From Candidatus Hydrogenedentota bacterium (GTDB lineage Bacteria > Hydrogenedentota > Hydrogenedentia > Hydrogenedentales > CAITNO01): DNA of 33,725 nt. Where the stretch lies: assembly GCA_012730045.1 (NCBI GenBank), contig JAAYBR010000013.1, forward strand, positions 1 to 33,725, given 5' to 3'. Below are positions 16,320-23,807 of this stretch, in pieces. A program made the translations under genes and the position numbers. Within the stretch, counting starts at the first letter, position 1. Every line of letters starts with the position of its first letter. The notes beneath the pieces are model-generated. The model was not told where the DNA came from, made no database searches, and was given only the letters and a program-made list of their open reading frames with translations.

Positions 16320-17031
16320 TCACCACCATGCTGTCCCCGCCGGTGGTGCCGCCCTTCTGCATGCGCAGCGTGCCGACGCCCACCAGCGCGCCGTCCAGCG
16401 TGAACACCGGCGAGCACAGCACGCTGTCCGACCGGTGCGTCCCCATAAAATAGAAGGGCCGGGGCTTCTCGACCAACCCCTCAATGCGCTCGATGAAGGA
16501 TGTGTGCGCCCGCTGGGCCACCGGACCCATCTGCCCCACCACCACCACCGGGTCCAGGATGGCCGGCACGGCGGCCGTCTCCGGATTGACAAAGGGCAGC
16601 GCCTCCGCCGGCTTCTCCACCGGGCGGATAAAGCCCAGGTCCAGGTCCTTGTCCCGCAGCACCAGCTCCGCGTCATGCTCCGAACTGTCCCCGTACACCA
16701 TCTTCAGCGACACCAGCTTGCTCGTCGTGCCGTCCATCTCCTCGCCCATCATCGCCAGGATGGACGTCGGGTCCACCGCCGACAGCGACAGCACCGCCAG
16801 CCCGTCCCCGGCGATCACCACCGCGTTCGCCTCCGCCTCCCGCTCCCGGTCCTGCCCGCCGAAGGAGATGCTGCTGGCGATCTTCACCGTCACCACCGCG
16901 GCCCGGGTGGACTCAAACACAGCGCGCCCCTTCTCCGCGAGCTCGTCCGCCGGGGCCGCCAGGGGGGCCAGACAGACGGCAAACGCGAGAAAAACGAAAA
17001 AAGATACTGTGGAGCGGCGGCTGGGGGACAT
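16261..17031 (-). CDS. Secreted trypsin-like (DegP-fold) pseudoprotease
   Basis: A 256-aa exported protein with a signal peptide (MSPSRR, hydrophobic core, cleavage near PLAAPADE). The body resembles the trypsin-like domain of HtrA proteins: ANAVVIAGDGLAVLS matches the strand usually reading GSGVVID.DG.ILTN, DKDLDLGFIRP matches the catalytic-Asp region, and SVLCSPVFTLDGALVGV matches the GNSGGPLF..DG.VVGI segment. The His position (normally in NAHVV) reads SAV, and the nucleophile Ser aligns with Leu followed by CSPVF. Two of three triad residues are missing, so proteolysis is unlikely. AAGGAG sits five bases before the start at 17031. Its 3' end overlaps the RND permease gene by 59 bp on the opposite strand. 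Family placement is by motif reading only. Confidence 0.65.
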   Translation of the reverse strand: MSPSRRSTVSFFVFLAFAVCLAPLAAPADELAEKGRAVFESTRAAVVTVKIASSISFGGQDREREAEANAVVIAGDGLAVLSLSAVDPTSILAMMGEEMDGTTSKLVSLKMVYGDSSEHDAELVLRDKDLDLGFIRPVEKPAEALPFVNPETAAVPAILDPVVVVGQMGPVAQRAHTSFIERIEGLVEKPRPFYFMGTHRSDSVLCSPVFTLDGALVGVGTLRMQKGGTTGGDSMVVIIPTAQVRELLGQVPPRAE

Positions 17032-17074
17032 GGGGGACTCCTTCTCTGGGTTCCGGCCGATTCCGGACGCGGGT

Positions 17075-17080
17075 ACTATA
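17075..17080 (-). promoter_or_regulatory. Candidate -10 (TATAGT) for the pseudoprotease gene
   Basis: TATAGT on the minus strand lies 44 bp before the ATG, with only a weak TGGAAA-like -35 upstream. Confidence 0.3.
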
Positions 17081-17150
17081 GGAGAACCACAGGGCACTTT
17101 TCCAGCCCCCGGAGGGTGTGTTCCGTTCTACGTGCCTCCGTGCCGTTGCG

Positions 17151-18596
17151 TCAGGAACCGTCCGCGTAGACTTCCAGCTCGGCCACGGCCATCTGGCCGC
17201 CGGGCTGGTTGGGGGCGTCGGGCTTCTCCGAGCACACGCGCACATACCGGGCCTTTTCGGGCGTATCCAGGACGATTTCCAGGGGCTCGCCCTTGTGGTT
17301 TTCCGCGCGGTGGACGGTTTTCCAATGCCGCCCGTCGGCGGACACGCGCACCCCGCAGACCGTCGGGTAGCCGTTCTTCGGGAAGGTCACCCGCACCCGC
17401 CGGACCGCCGCCGTGTCCACCAGGTCCGCCTCATAGGTCCACGCGTACTCGCCCCCGGCCTGGGCGCAGGTCTCCGGGTTGCCGTCCACGCCCAGCCGGG
17501 CGAACTGGGTCTTGCAGCTCGGTCCCAGCGTCCGGGCGCCGTCCAGCGAGAGCAGCCGCGACTGCTTGCGCCACGCGAGGTTGCCCGGCGGCACCGGGGC
17601 CGCGGCCGGCGCCGGCTCGTTCAGGGCCTTCCGGACCGCCTTGAGCAGCTCCACCTGCGACTTGTCCAGCGACCCGTCGCGGAAGAGCGCCACGTCCACG
17701 GACACCACGCCGCCCCGCTCCGTGACCTGGCGGACATACTCCACGAACTCGGGCTTCTTGTAACCCAGTCCCGGCTCGCCCCACCAGGTGCCGCTGAGGA
17801 ACGAGAGGATGTGCCACTGCTCGCCGCCGAGGAAGCGCGATGGGGGAACCTCGTGGAAGAGGTTCTGCTCCCCGCAGGTGTAGTCCTCGTGGGCGCTGTA
17901 CGCGCGCACCAGGGGGTCCACCCCCGGGTTGAACGCGACGATCCGGTCCGGATGCCCCGCCCGCAGCCCCTCCGCCAGCACGGCCAGCCGCTCCTCGTCG
18001 TAGCCCAGCCACTCGTAGCAGCCGTCGGTCCACACCCCCGCCACCTTGTCGCCGTAGCGCTCGCCGTACTCGCGGAAGACATCCGCCCACTTCTTGACAA
18101 AGTCCATGCCCGGCTTCTCGCCGCAGCCGAAGGCGGGGCCCGCCTTCTCGTCGGCCCGGGGGCCGTCGCCCGTGTAGTAGAGCATCAGCCGGATGTTCCG
18201 TTTTTCCAGCGACACCGCCAGGTCCGCGATGAGGTCGCGCGTGGCGCAGGCCTCGCCGGGCTGGTATCCCGAAATCCGGTCAAAGGTGGCGTTCGGCGCG
18301 ATCATGAACCGCGACACCTGCATCACCGTGAAGATGACGTAGCCCGCGCCCGCCTCCGCGGCCGCGCCGGCGAAGCGCTCCGTGTCGAAGTCCCGCACGC
18401 AGGCGTCCCAGTCCGTCTGCTTCCCCAGACTCAGCACGGAATCCGCGTTGTTCTGGATGCCCGCGAGGTAGTGGACGAAGATGCCGAAGCCCGCGTCGCG
18501 GAACCATTCGGTGCGCGCGGCCCTTTCGGGCGAGGGGTCCTGCGCGGCGGCGGGCACGGCGGTCAGAAGAAGAAGCAGGGCGGCGGCACGGCTCAT
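17151..18596 (-). CDS. GH29 alpha-L-fucosidase-like enzyme with C-terminal discoidin domain
   Basis: A 481-aa exported glycosidase. The start at 18596 gives a signal peptide (MSRAAALLLLLTAVPAAAQD) and has GGAGG just upstream. The GH29 barrel spans about residues 27-325: WFRDAGFGIFVHY (31-43) corresponds to the family's W(F).(A)KFG(I/L)F.HW start, and GVWTDGCYEW (187-196) holds the candidate nucleophile Asp191. After a Pro/Ala linker (about 326-338), the remainder is an F5/8-type (CBM32-like) carbohydrate-binding domain (NLAWRKQSR to VAELEVYADGS). Predicted activity is release of terminal alpha-L-fucose from glycans in the periplasm or outside the cell, although GH29-like proteins include other specificities. 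It lies 40 bp after mgtE on the same strand; a GH78 rhamnosidase is 2 kb away. Confidence 0.8.
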   Translation of the reverse strand: MSRAAALLLLLTAVPAAAQDPSPERAARTEWFRDAGFGIFVHYLAGIQNNADSVLSLGKQTDWDACVRDFDTERFAGAAAEAGAGYVIFTVMQVSRFMIAPNATFDRISGYQPGEACATRDLIADLAVSLEKRNIRLMLYYTGDGPRADEKAGPAFGCGEKPGMDFVKKWADVFREYGERYGDKVAGVWTDGCYEWLGYDEERLAVLAEGLRAGHPDRIVAFNPGVDPLVRAYSAHEDYTCGEQNLFHEVPPSRFLGGEQWHILSFLSGTWWGEPGLGYKKPEFVEYVRQVTERGGVVSVDVALFRDGSLDKSQVELLKAVRKALNEPAPAAAPVPPGNLAWRKQSRLLSLDGARTLGPSCKTQFARLGVDGNPETCAQAGGEYAWTYEADLVDTAAVRRVRVTFPKNGYPTVCGVRVSADGRHWKTVHRAENHKGEPLEIVLDTPEKARYVRVCSEKPDAPNQPGGQMAVAELEVYADGS

Positions 18597-18636
18597 GGGA
18601 CGCTCCTCCAGGGCGGTGTTTGCCGGAAGGATACGC

Positions 18637-20013
18637 CTACAGGAGGCCCGTTGCAAGGGCGATGCTCGCGAGGCCGAGCACCAGCATGAACCCGCACATG
18701 TCGGTGATGGTCGTGAGGATCGGCGGCGCGCCCAGGGCCGGGTCAATCTTGAACCGGCTCAGCAGCAGGGGGATCAGGCCGCCCAGCGACACGGCCACAA
18801 TGATGTTCAGGAAGAAGGCCAGCGCGACGACCAGCCCCAGCATGGGCGACCCCCCGCCGAAGACCACCGCCACCACCCCCAGCACCGCGCCCAGGGCCGC
18901 GCCGTTGATGACGCCGACAAAAATCTCCTTCATCCACACATGGAAGAAGTCCTCGGGCTTGATCAGGCCCAGCGTCAGCTCGCGGATGCTCACCGCCACC
19001 GCCTGGTTCCCGTTGCACCCGCTGATGTTCGCGATGATGGGCATGAAGAAGACCAGCAGGAAGACGTTATTGATGGTTTTCTGGTAGGCCAGCACCACGC
19101 TCGCCGCCACCCCGCTCAGGAGCAGGTTGACGAAAAGCCAGGAGAGCCGCCGGCGGGTCCGTTCCCACAGGGGCATGGACCGCAGCTCGTCGCCGCTCAC
19201 GATGCCGCTGAACCGCAGGAAACTGCGGCCCTGCGCCTCGCTCCAGGCCTCCTCCAGGTCCACCCGCCGCACCACGCCCTGCAGCACCCCGTGCTCGTCC
19301 GTCACGGGCAGCGCCCAGAAGGGGTAGCGCTCGAAAATGTCGTCCAGCTCCTGGAGCCCCGTGTCCGTGAACACATACACCGGGTTCGGGATCATCAGGT
19401 CTTTGACGCGCTTCGTGGCCGGCGCCATCAGCGCCTCCCGCAGCGAGAGCACCCCGGCCAGCTTGCCGCTCTCCGAGAGGACGTACGCGTAGGGCAGGCC
19501 CACCTCGTCGCCCGCGTCCGTCTGCTCGCGCACCTCCCGCAGCACCCGGCCCACCTCCGTGTCCCCCGCGTACGAAAGGTACTCCGTCATCATGACGCCG
19601 CCCGCGCTCTCCGGGTCGTGCAGCAGGAGCTCGCGCACGTCCTGCGCCTCCTCCGGGTCCATCCGGCTCAGGATTTCCTCGGCGTCCTCCTCCTCCAGCT
19701 CCCCCACGATGTCCGCGCGCCGGTCGCTCTCCATCGCGTCCAGGATCGGGGCCGCCTCGTGCGCCGGCAGGTCCTCCAGGATGTCCGCGCCCTGCGAGTC
19801 CTCCAGCTCCTCGATGACGTCCGCCGCGTCCTCCGGGTCCAGCATCTGGAAGACCCGCATCCGCTCCTCGTCGTCCAGGCGCGCCAACGCGCGCGCCACG
19901 TCGCTGGAGGGGATGCGGTCAAGGGTTTCCGTCAGGCCGGCGGCGTCATTCCGCACGATGCAGTCGCGGATTTCCTCCCAGGGCGTCTGAATCTTCAGCT
20001 CGGGCTCGGCCAT
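18637..20013 (-). CDS. mgtE: MgtE-type magnesium channel
   Basis: A 458-aa inner-membrane Mg2+ channel/transporter. The domains run in canonical order: a soluble acidic N domain of helical repeats (about residues 20-130, with MLDPEDAADVIEEL), paired CBS domains (about 135-265) that sense cytoplasmic Mg2+, a connecting helix, and five membrane segments (about 290-458). The pore-region segment SGCNGNQAVAV is the counterpart of the GGNAGNQ motif, and PLLLSRFKIDPALGAPPILTTITD matches the MgtE signature near the end. The ATG at 20013 has GGGAGG upstream; the open frame extends 21 codons further without conserved sequence. I looked for an Mg-sensing leader in the 164 bp upstream and saw nothing I could support. 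Confidence 0.95.
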   Translation of the reverse strand: MAEPELKIQTPWEEIRDCIVRNDAAGLTETLDRIPSSDVARALARLDDEERMRVFQMLDPEDAADVIEELEDSQGADILEDLPAHEAAPILDAMESDRRADIVGELEEEDAEEILSRMDPEEAQDVRELLLHDPESAGGVMMTEYLSYAGDTEVGRVLREVREQTDAGDEVGLPYAYVLSESGKLAGVLSLREALMAPATKRVKDLMIPNPVYVFTDTGLQELDDIFERYPFWALPVTDEHGVLQGVVRRVDLEEAWSEAQGRSFLRFSGIVSGDELRSMPLWERTRRRLSWLFVNLLLSGVAASVVLAYQKTINNVFLLVFFMPIIANISGCNGNQAVAVSIRELTLGLIKPEDFFHVWMKEIFVGVINGAALGAVLGVVAVVFGGGSPMLGLVVALAFFLNIIVAVSLGGLIPLLLSRFKIDPALGAPPILTTITDMCGFMLVLGLASIALATGLL

Positions 20014-20177
20014 GACGCGCCTCCCTTTGGAGTGCACCGGCGCGGGAGGATGCCCCCGAAGCCCCCGAAGACGCACAGGGTCCGGCCGCGCCTGCAGCTT
20101 GTTTCAGCGGGACGCCGGACGCCGGAAGGAGATCGGGCCGCGCGCCGCCCCAAAGGCCTGGAAAAAGGGCAAGAAAA

Positions 20178-20254
20178 TGGTGGGCGGCACTGGACTCGAA
20201 CCAGTGGCCTCTGCCGTGTGAAAGCAGCGCTCTAACCAACTGAGCTAGCCGCCC
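20178..20254 (-). tRNA. tRNA-Val (anticodon CAC)
   Basis: The minus strand folds as a full cloverleaf: acceptor GGGCGGC/GCCGCCC, D-arm GCTC/GAGC, anticodon stem CTGCT/GGCAG with loop TTCACAC (anticodon CAC, reading GTG), T-arm ACTGG/CCAGT with TTCGAGT, discriminator A and an encoded CCA. A T-rich tract follows the 3' end. Confidence 0.96.
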
Positions 20255-20376
20255 CAACCGCCGTAATCGTACCACACGCCCCCGGAACCGCGCAACTTCA
20301 CAGACCCGCGCGGAAGGCGCGGGAAGCCCCCGCATTCGCCGGGCGGACCGGCCCGCCGCGCTTCCGCGCCGCACGG

Positions 20377-20463
20377 TGGACGACATGGACGGCATGGACC
20401 CCATGGACGGAAGCGCAGGTTTGTTCCCCTGTCCATCCCGTCCATTCTGTCCATAGAGTCCAT
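20377..20463. repeat. Period-9 inverted repeat, copy B (GGAC x4 / GTCC x4)
   Basis: GGAC occurs at 20378, 20387, 20396 and 20405, and GTCC at 20431, 20440, 20449 and 20458, all spaced nine bases. The arms pair as four short helices of about six bases separated by mostly unpaired triplets around a 19-nt loop. The orientation is the reverse of copy A. It lies between tRNA-Val (-) and the rhamnosidase gene (+). Confidence 0.85.
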
Positions 20464-20549
20464 CTCACCCGCCCCGCTTGCATTGCCCGTCCGGCGCGGA
20501 CCACAATCCTCCCCGGGTTTTTGACAACGCAACCACGGGGATGCACGCC

Positions 20550-23231
20550 ATGCGCGTTGGATCGTTTTTCCTGCTGTTGACGCTGCTGACGGGGGTTTCG
20601 CTTTGCGCCGCCGGGGGGGAGATCCGGCCGGAACGGCTGGAGTGCGAGGGGATGGGGAATCCGGTCGCGGTGGATGAGCCCCATCCGGTGCTGTCGTGGA
20701 GTCTCCCCCCGGAAAGCCAGGGTGCGCATACGGCGTGGCAGGTGCAGGCGGCGTCCTCGCGGGAGGCGCTGCTGCGCGGCGAGGCGGACCTGTGGGATTC
20801 GGGCAGGGTCGGGGGGGCCGAACAGCAGGCGGCCTATGCCGGCGCGATGCCCGCCCCGGCGCAGCAGGTGCACTGGCGCGTGCGCGAATGGGGAACGGAC
20901 ACTTGGAGCGAGCCCGCCGCGTGGGGCGCGGGCCTGCCGCGCGGGGAGGCGTGGCGCGCGAAGTGGATCACCGCGCCCGCCGACGGCTGGGCCTCCTCGA
21001 TGTTCCGCAGGTCCTTCACCGTGCAGGACAAGCCGGTGGCGCGGGCCGTCGCCTTTGTCTGCGGGCTGGGCCAGTTTGAATGCTCCGTGAACGGCGCAAA
21101 GGCGGGGGACCACTTTCTGGATCCCGGCTGGAGCAACTATAGGAAGACCTGCCTCTACGTCCCCTTCGATGTGACCGCGCAACTGCGCCCGGGGGAGAAC
21201 GTTGTCGGCGTGATGCTCGGCAACGGCATGTACAACGTGCCCGGCGGCCGCTACACCAAGTTCAAGGGCACGTTCGGCCCCCAGAAGCTCATCATGCAAC
21301 TGCATGTCCGCTACGCCGACGGCACGGAGGAGGTCGTGGCCACGGACAACTCCTGGCGCGCCGCGGAGAGCCCCATCACCTTCACCTGCATCTACGGCGG
21401 CGAGGACTATGACGCCCGCCGCGAGCGCCCCGGCTGGGACGCCCCCGGCTATGACGACGCCGCGTGGGCGGCGGCGAAGGAGACGGAGGGGCCGGGCGGC
21501 GAACTCCGCCTGTCCGAGGCACCGCCGGTGAAGGTGCTGCGCACCCTGCGCCCCGCGGAAATCCGCGCCACCGCGCCGGGCGAGTACTTCGTCAACCTGG
21601 GCGAGAACCTCTCCGCCGTGCCCTTTTTCACCGTGCGCGGGGCGGCGGGCGCGGCGGTGACCGTGACGGTGGGCGAACTGCCCGACACCCCCTGGGAGGG
21701 CCACTCCTACACCTACACGCTGAAGGGGGAGGGGGACGAGACCTTCCGGCCCCGCTTCACCTATTTCGGCTTCCAGTACCTCTTCCTCAAGGGGGCCGTC
21801 CGTCCGGAGGACGCCGGGGCGGACAACCGCCTGCCCCTGCTGCTGGACGTCGGCGCGGACTTCGTCTCCAGCGCCGCCCCGGAGGCCGGGTCGTTCTGGT
21901 GCGACAACGCGCTCATGAACGAAATCAACGACATGGTGGCCCGCTCCGTGCGCAGCAACCTCCAGAGCGTGCTGACCGACTGCCCCCACCGCGAGAAGCT
22001 CGGCTGGCTGGAGGTGTCCCACCTCATGGGGCCGTCCATCCTCTACCACTACGACGCGGCGGGCCTCTACCGGAAAATCTGCCGCGACACCACGGAGTCG
22101 CAGCTCGACAGCGGCCTGGTGCCCGACATCGCCCCGGAGTACACCCGTTTCAACGGCGGCTTCTTCGAGTCGGCGGAGTGGGGCAGCGCCTGCGTGCAGC
22201 TGCCGTGGCTCCTGTGCCAGTGGGAGGACGACACCCGCACCCTGGACCGCCAGTACGACACCATGGCGAAGTACACCCGCCATCTCGCGTCCACGCGGAA
22301 CGAGAAGGGGCTCGCCAGGGGAGGGCTCGGCGACTGGTATGACTGGACCCCGGAAAAGGGCCACGCGGGCGCCTCGCAGCTCACGCCGGACGAGCTGACC
22401 GCCACGGCTTTCCTCCACGACAACGCGCGCATCCTCGCCGAAACGTCACGCCTACTGGACCGCGCTGCGGACGCGGAGGAGTTCGCCGACCTGGCCGCCA
22501 GGGTGCGGGGGGACTTCCTCGCCGCCTACTACCATCCCGACACGAAAAGCGTCGCCACGGGCAGCCAGTCCTCCCTCGCCGTGGGGCTGTTCTTCGGCCT
22601 CGTGCCGGAGGCCGACCGCGACGCCGTGCTCGCGAACCTCGTGAAGGCCCTGGAGGACATGCAGTTCCGCCCCACCACGGGCGAGGTGTGCTTCCGGTAT
22701 CTCGTGCGCGCGCTGGCCGACGCCGGGCGCTCCGACCTCGTGTGGCGCATTGTCAACCGCACCGACCCGCCGGGCTACGGCTGCATGCTCAAGCAGCACG
22801 GCCTCAAGACCCTTTCCGAGCGGTGGGACAAACCCGGCGAGTCCCTCAACCACTGCATGTTCGGCCACATCCAGGAATGGTTCCAGGCGTATGTGCTCGG
22901 CATCCGCCAGGCCCCGGACAGCCGGGGCTTCGCCCGCCTCCTCATCGCCCCCACCCCTGTCGGCGACCTCGCCGCCGCCAAGGGCCATTTCGACAGCCCG
23001 CGCGGCCGGGTGGCCGTGGAGTGGAGACGGTCGGAGGGGGCGTTCACACTCTCCGCTGCCATTCCCGGAAACACCGCCGCCGAGATTGTGCTTCCGGTGC
23101 CGGACGGCGGTACAATCACCGTGGATGGAGGCGGGACGGAACCGCCCGCGCGGCGCGGCGGGGAGGGGGAGGCGCGCTTGACGGTGGGTTCCGGAAACTG
23201 GGTCTTCACCTGGAAGGCCCCCGGGGCCTGA
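20550..23231 (+). CDS. Exported GH78 alpha-L-rhamnosidase
   Basis: An 893-aa glycosidase predicted to release terminal alpha-L-rhamnose from polysaccharides or glycosides outside the cytoplasm. An N-terminal signal peptide (MRVGSFFLLLTLLTGVSLCAAGG) is followed by the Ig-like rhamnosidase N domain (ERLECEGMGNPVAVDEPHPVLSW), a beta-sandwich domain (WITAP to FKGTFGPQK), a linker sandwich, the (alpha/alpha)6 barrel and a C-terminal beta domain. The barrel carries DCPHREKLGW (477-486), in which Asp477 and Glu482 match catalytic-site positions of GH78 enzymes, and HCMFGHIQEWF, which holds a further candidate acidic residue. ATGs occur at 20541 and 20550; the second is preferred because CGGGGA lies at proper distance. 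It is 60 bp upstream of the MscS-like gene and may be cotranscribed with it. Confidence 0.92.
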   Translation: MRVGSFFLLLTLLTGVSLCAAGGEIRPERLECEGMGNPVAVDEPHPVLSWSLPPESQGAHTAWQVQAASSREALLRGEADLWDSGRVGGAEQQAAYAGAMPAPAQQVHWRVREWGTDTWSEPAAWGAGLPRGEAWRAKWITAPADGWASSMFRRSFTVQDKPVARAVAFVCGLGQFECSVNGAKAGDHFLDPGWSNYRKTCLYVPFDVTAQLRPGENVVGVMLGNGMYNVPGGRYTKFKGTFGPQKLIMQLHVRYADGTEEVVATDNSWRAAESPITFTCIYGGEDYDARRERPGWDAPGYDDAAWAAAKETEGPGGELRLSEAPPVKVLRTLRPAEIRATAPGEYFVNLGENLSAVPFFTVRGAAGAAVTVTVGELPDTPWEGHSYTYTLKGEGDETFRPRFTYFGFQYLFLKGAVRPEDAGADNRLPLLLDVGADFVSSAAPEAGSFWCDNALMNEINDMVARSVRSNLQSVLTDCPHREKLGWLEVSHLMGPSILYHYDAAGLYRKICRDTTESQLDSGLVPDIAPEYTRFNGGFFESAEWGSACVQLPWLLCQWEDDTRTLDRQYDTMAKYTRHLASTRNEKGLARGGLGDWYDWTPEKGHAGASQLTPDELTATAFLHDNARILAETSRLLDRAADAEEFADLAARVRGDFLAAYYHPDTKSVATGSQSSLAVGLFFGLVPEADRDAVLANLVKALEDMQFRPTTGEVCFRYLVRALADAGRSDLVWRIVNRTDPPGYGCMLKQHGLKTLSERWDKPGESLNHCMFGHIQEWFQAYVLGIRQAPDSRGFARLLIAPTPVGDLAAAKGHFDSPRGRVAVEWRRSEGAFTLSAAIPGNTAAEIVLPVPDGGTITVDGGGTEPPARRGGEGEARLTVGSGNWVFTWKAPGA

Positions 23232-23291
23232 CGAGGGCACACAGCGTCCCGGGCACCGCCTGCGGGGCAAGGGACAGAAAAGGAGCGAGTG

Positions 23292-23804
23292 ATGGACGGT
23301 GTCATGGTCATGGTCATGGCGTATCTGCCGAAGGTCGGCCTGGCGATCGCCGTTGCGGCCGCATTCTGGTTCGGCGGCAAAATTGCGGAGGCCGTGATCC
23401 GGCGCGCCGCGGAAAAGGACCCCCAGCGGCGGGACATCCTCCTGCTCCTGGGCCGCTCGGTGGCCGTCGGCCTGTCCGGGTTCGGCGTGGTGTGCGGCCT
23501 GGGCACCCTCGGGGTGGACGTCACCGCCGTCATCGCGGGCCTGGGCCTGACAGGCTTCGCCCTCGGCTTCGCGCTCAAGGACATGCTGTCCAGCGCCCTG
23601 GCGGGGGTGATGCTCCTCCTCAGCCGCCCCTTTGTTTCCGGGGACCGCATCCTGGTGACGGGGTTCGAGGGGGTTGTCCAGGGCGTGGACCTGCGCTACG
23701 TCACCCTGGCGGACGGCGACAAGAAGTACCTGGTCCCCAATTCGGCGGTCGTCGCCAACGCGGTCACGGTGCTGCCCAAGGACGCGCCCGCGGCGCAGGA
23801 GTAG
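23292..23804 (+). CDS. Minimal MscS-like mechanosensitive channel
   Basis: A 170-aa inner-membrane protein. It has membrane segments at about residues 9-27 and 50-70, then the glycine/alanine-rich pore helix (VDVTAVIAGLGLTGFALGFALKD, split here by family knowledge at about 75-97) and the start of the beta domain (SRPFVSGDRILV, VPNSAVVANAV). E. coli MscS is 286 aa. This protein ends right after the beta domain, so the large cytoplasmic alpha/beta vestibule is missing. The stop is clean and no frameshift is apparent downstream, where the patatin gene begins on the other strand after 3 bp. GGAG precedes the ATG at 23292. It probably acts in osmotic protection, but gating may differ. Confidence 0.85.
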   Translation: MDGVMVMVMAYLPKVGLAIAVAAAFWFGGKIAEAVIRRAAEKDPQRRDILLLLGRSVAVGLSGFGVVCGLGTLGVDVTAVIAGLGLTGFALGFALKDMLSSALAGVMLLLSRPFVSGDRILVTGFEGVVQGVDLRYVTLADGDKKYLVPNSAVVANAVTVLPKDAPAAQE

Positions 23805-23807
23805 GCG

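Noticed and set aside
20014-20177. M-box type magnesium riboswitch before mgtE
   Set aside because: The leader was read for a conserved structured element, but nothing beyond GC-rich local repeats could be supported.
18481-20235. 584-aa plus-strand frame over mgtE and the tRNA
   Set aside because: Antisense to mgtE and runs into tRNA-Val; no domain is visible.
20521-20526. TTGACA as -35 of a rhamnosidase promoter
   Set aside because: It lies only 24 bp before the ATG, so a matching -10 would overlap the start codon, and none is present.
20298-22418. 706-aa minus-strand frame over the rhamnosidase and repeat B
   Set aside because: Antisense to the GH78 gene; its Trp-Thr-rich end is only a reading of the period-9 repeat.
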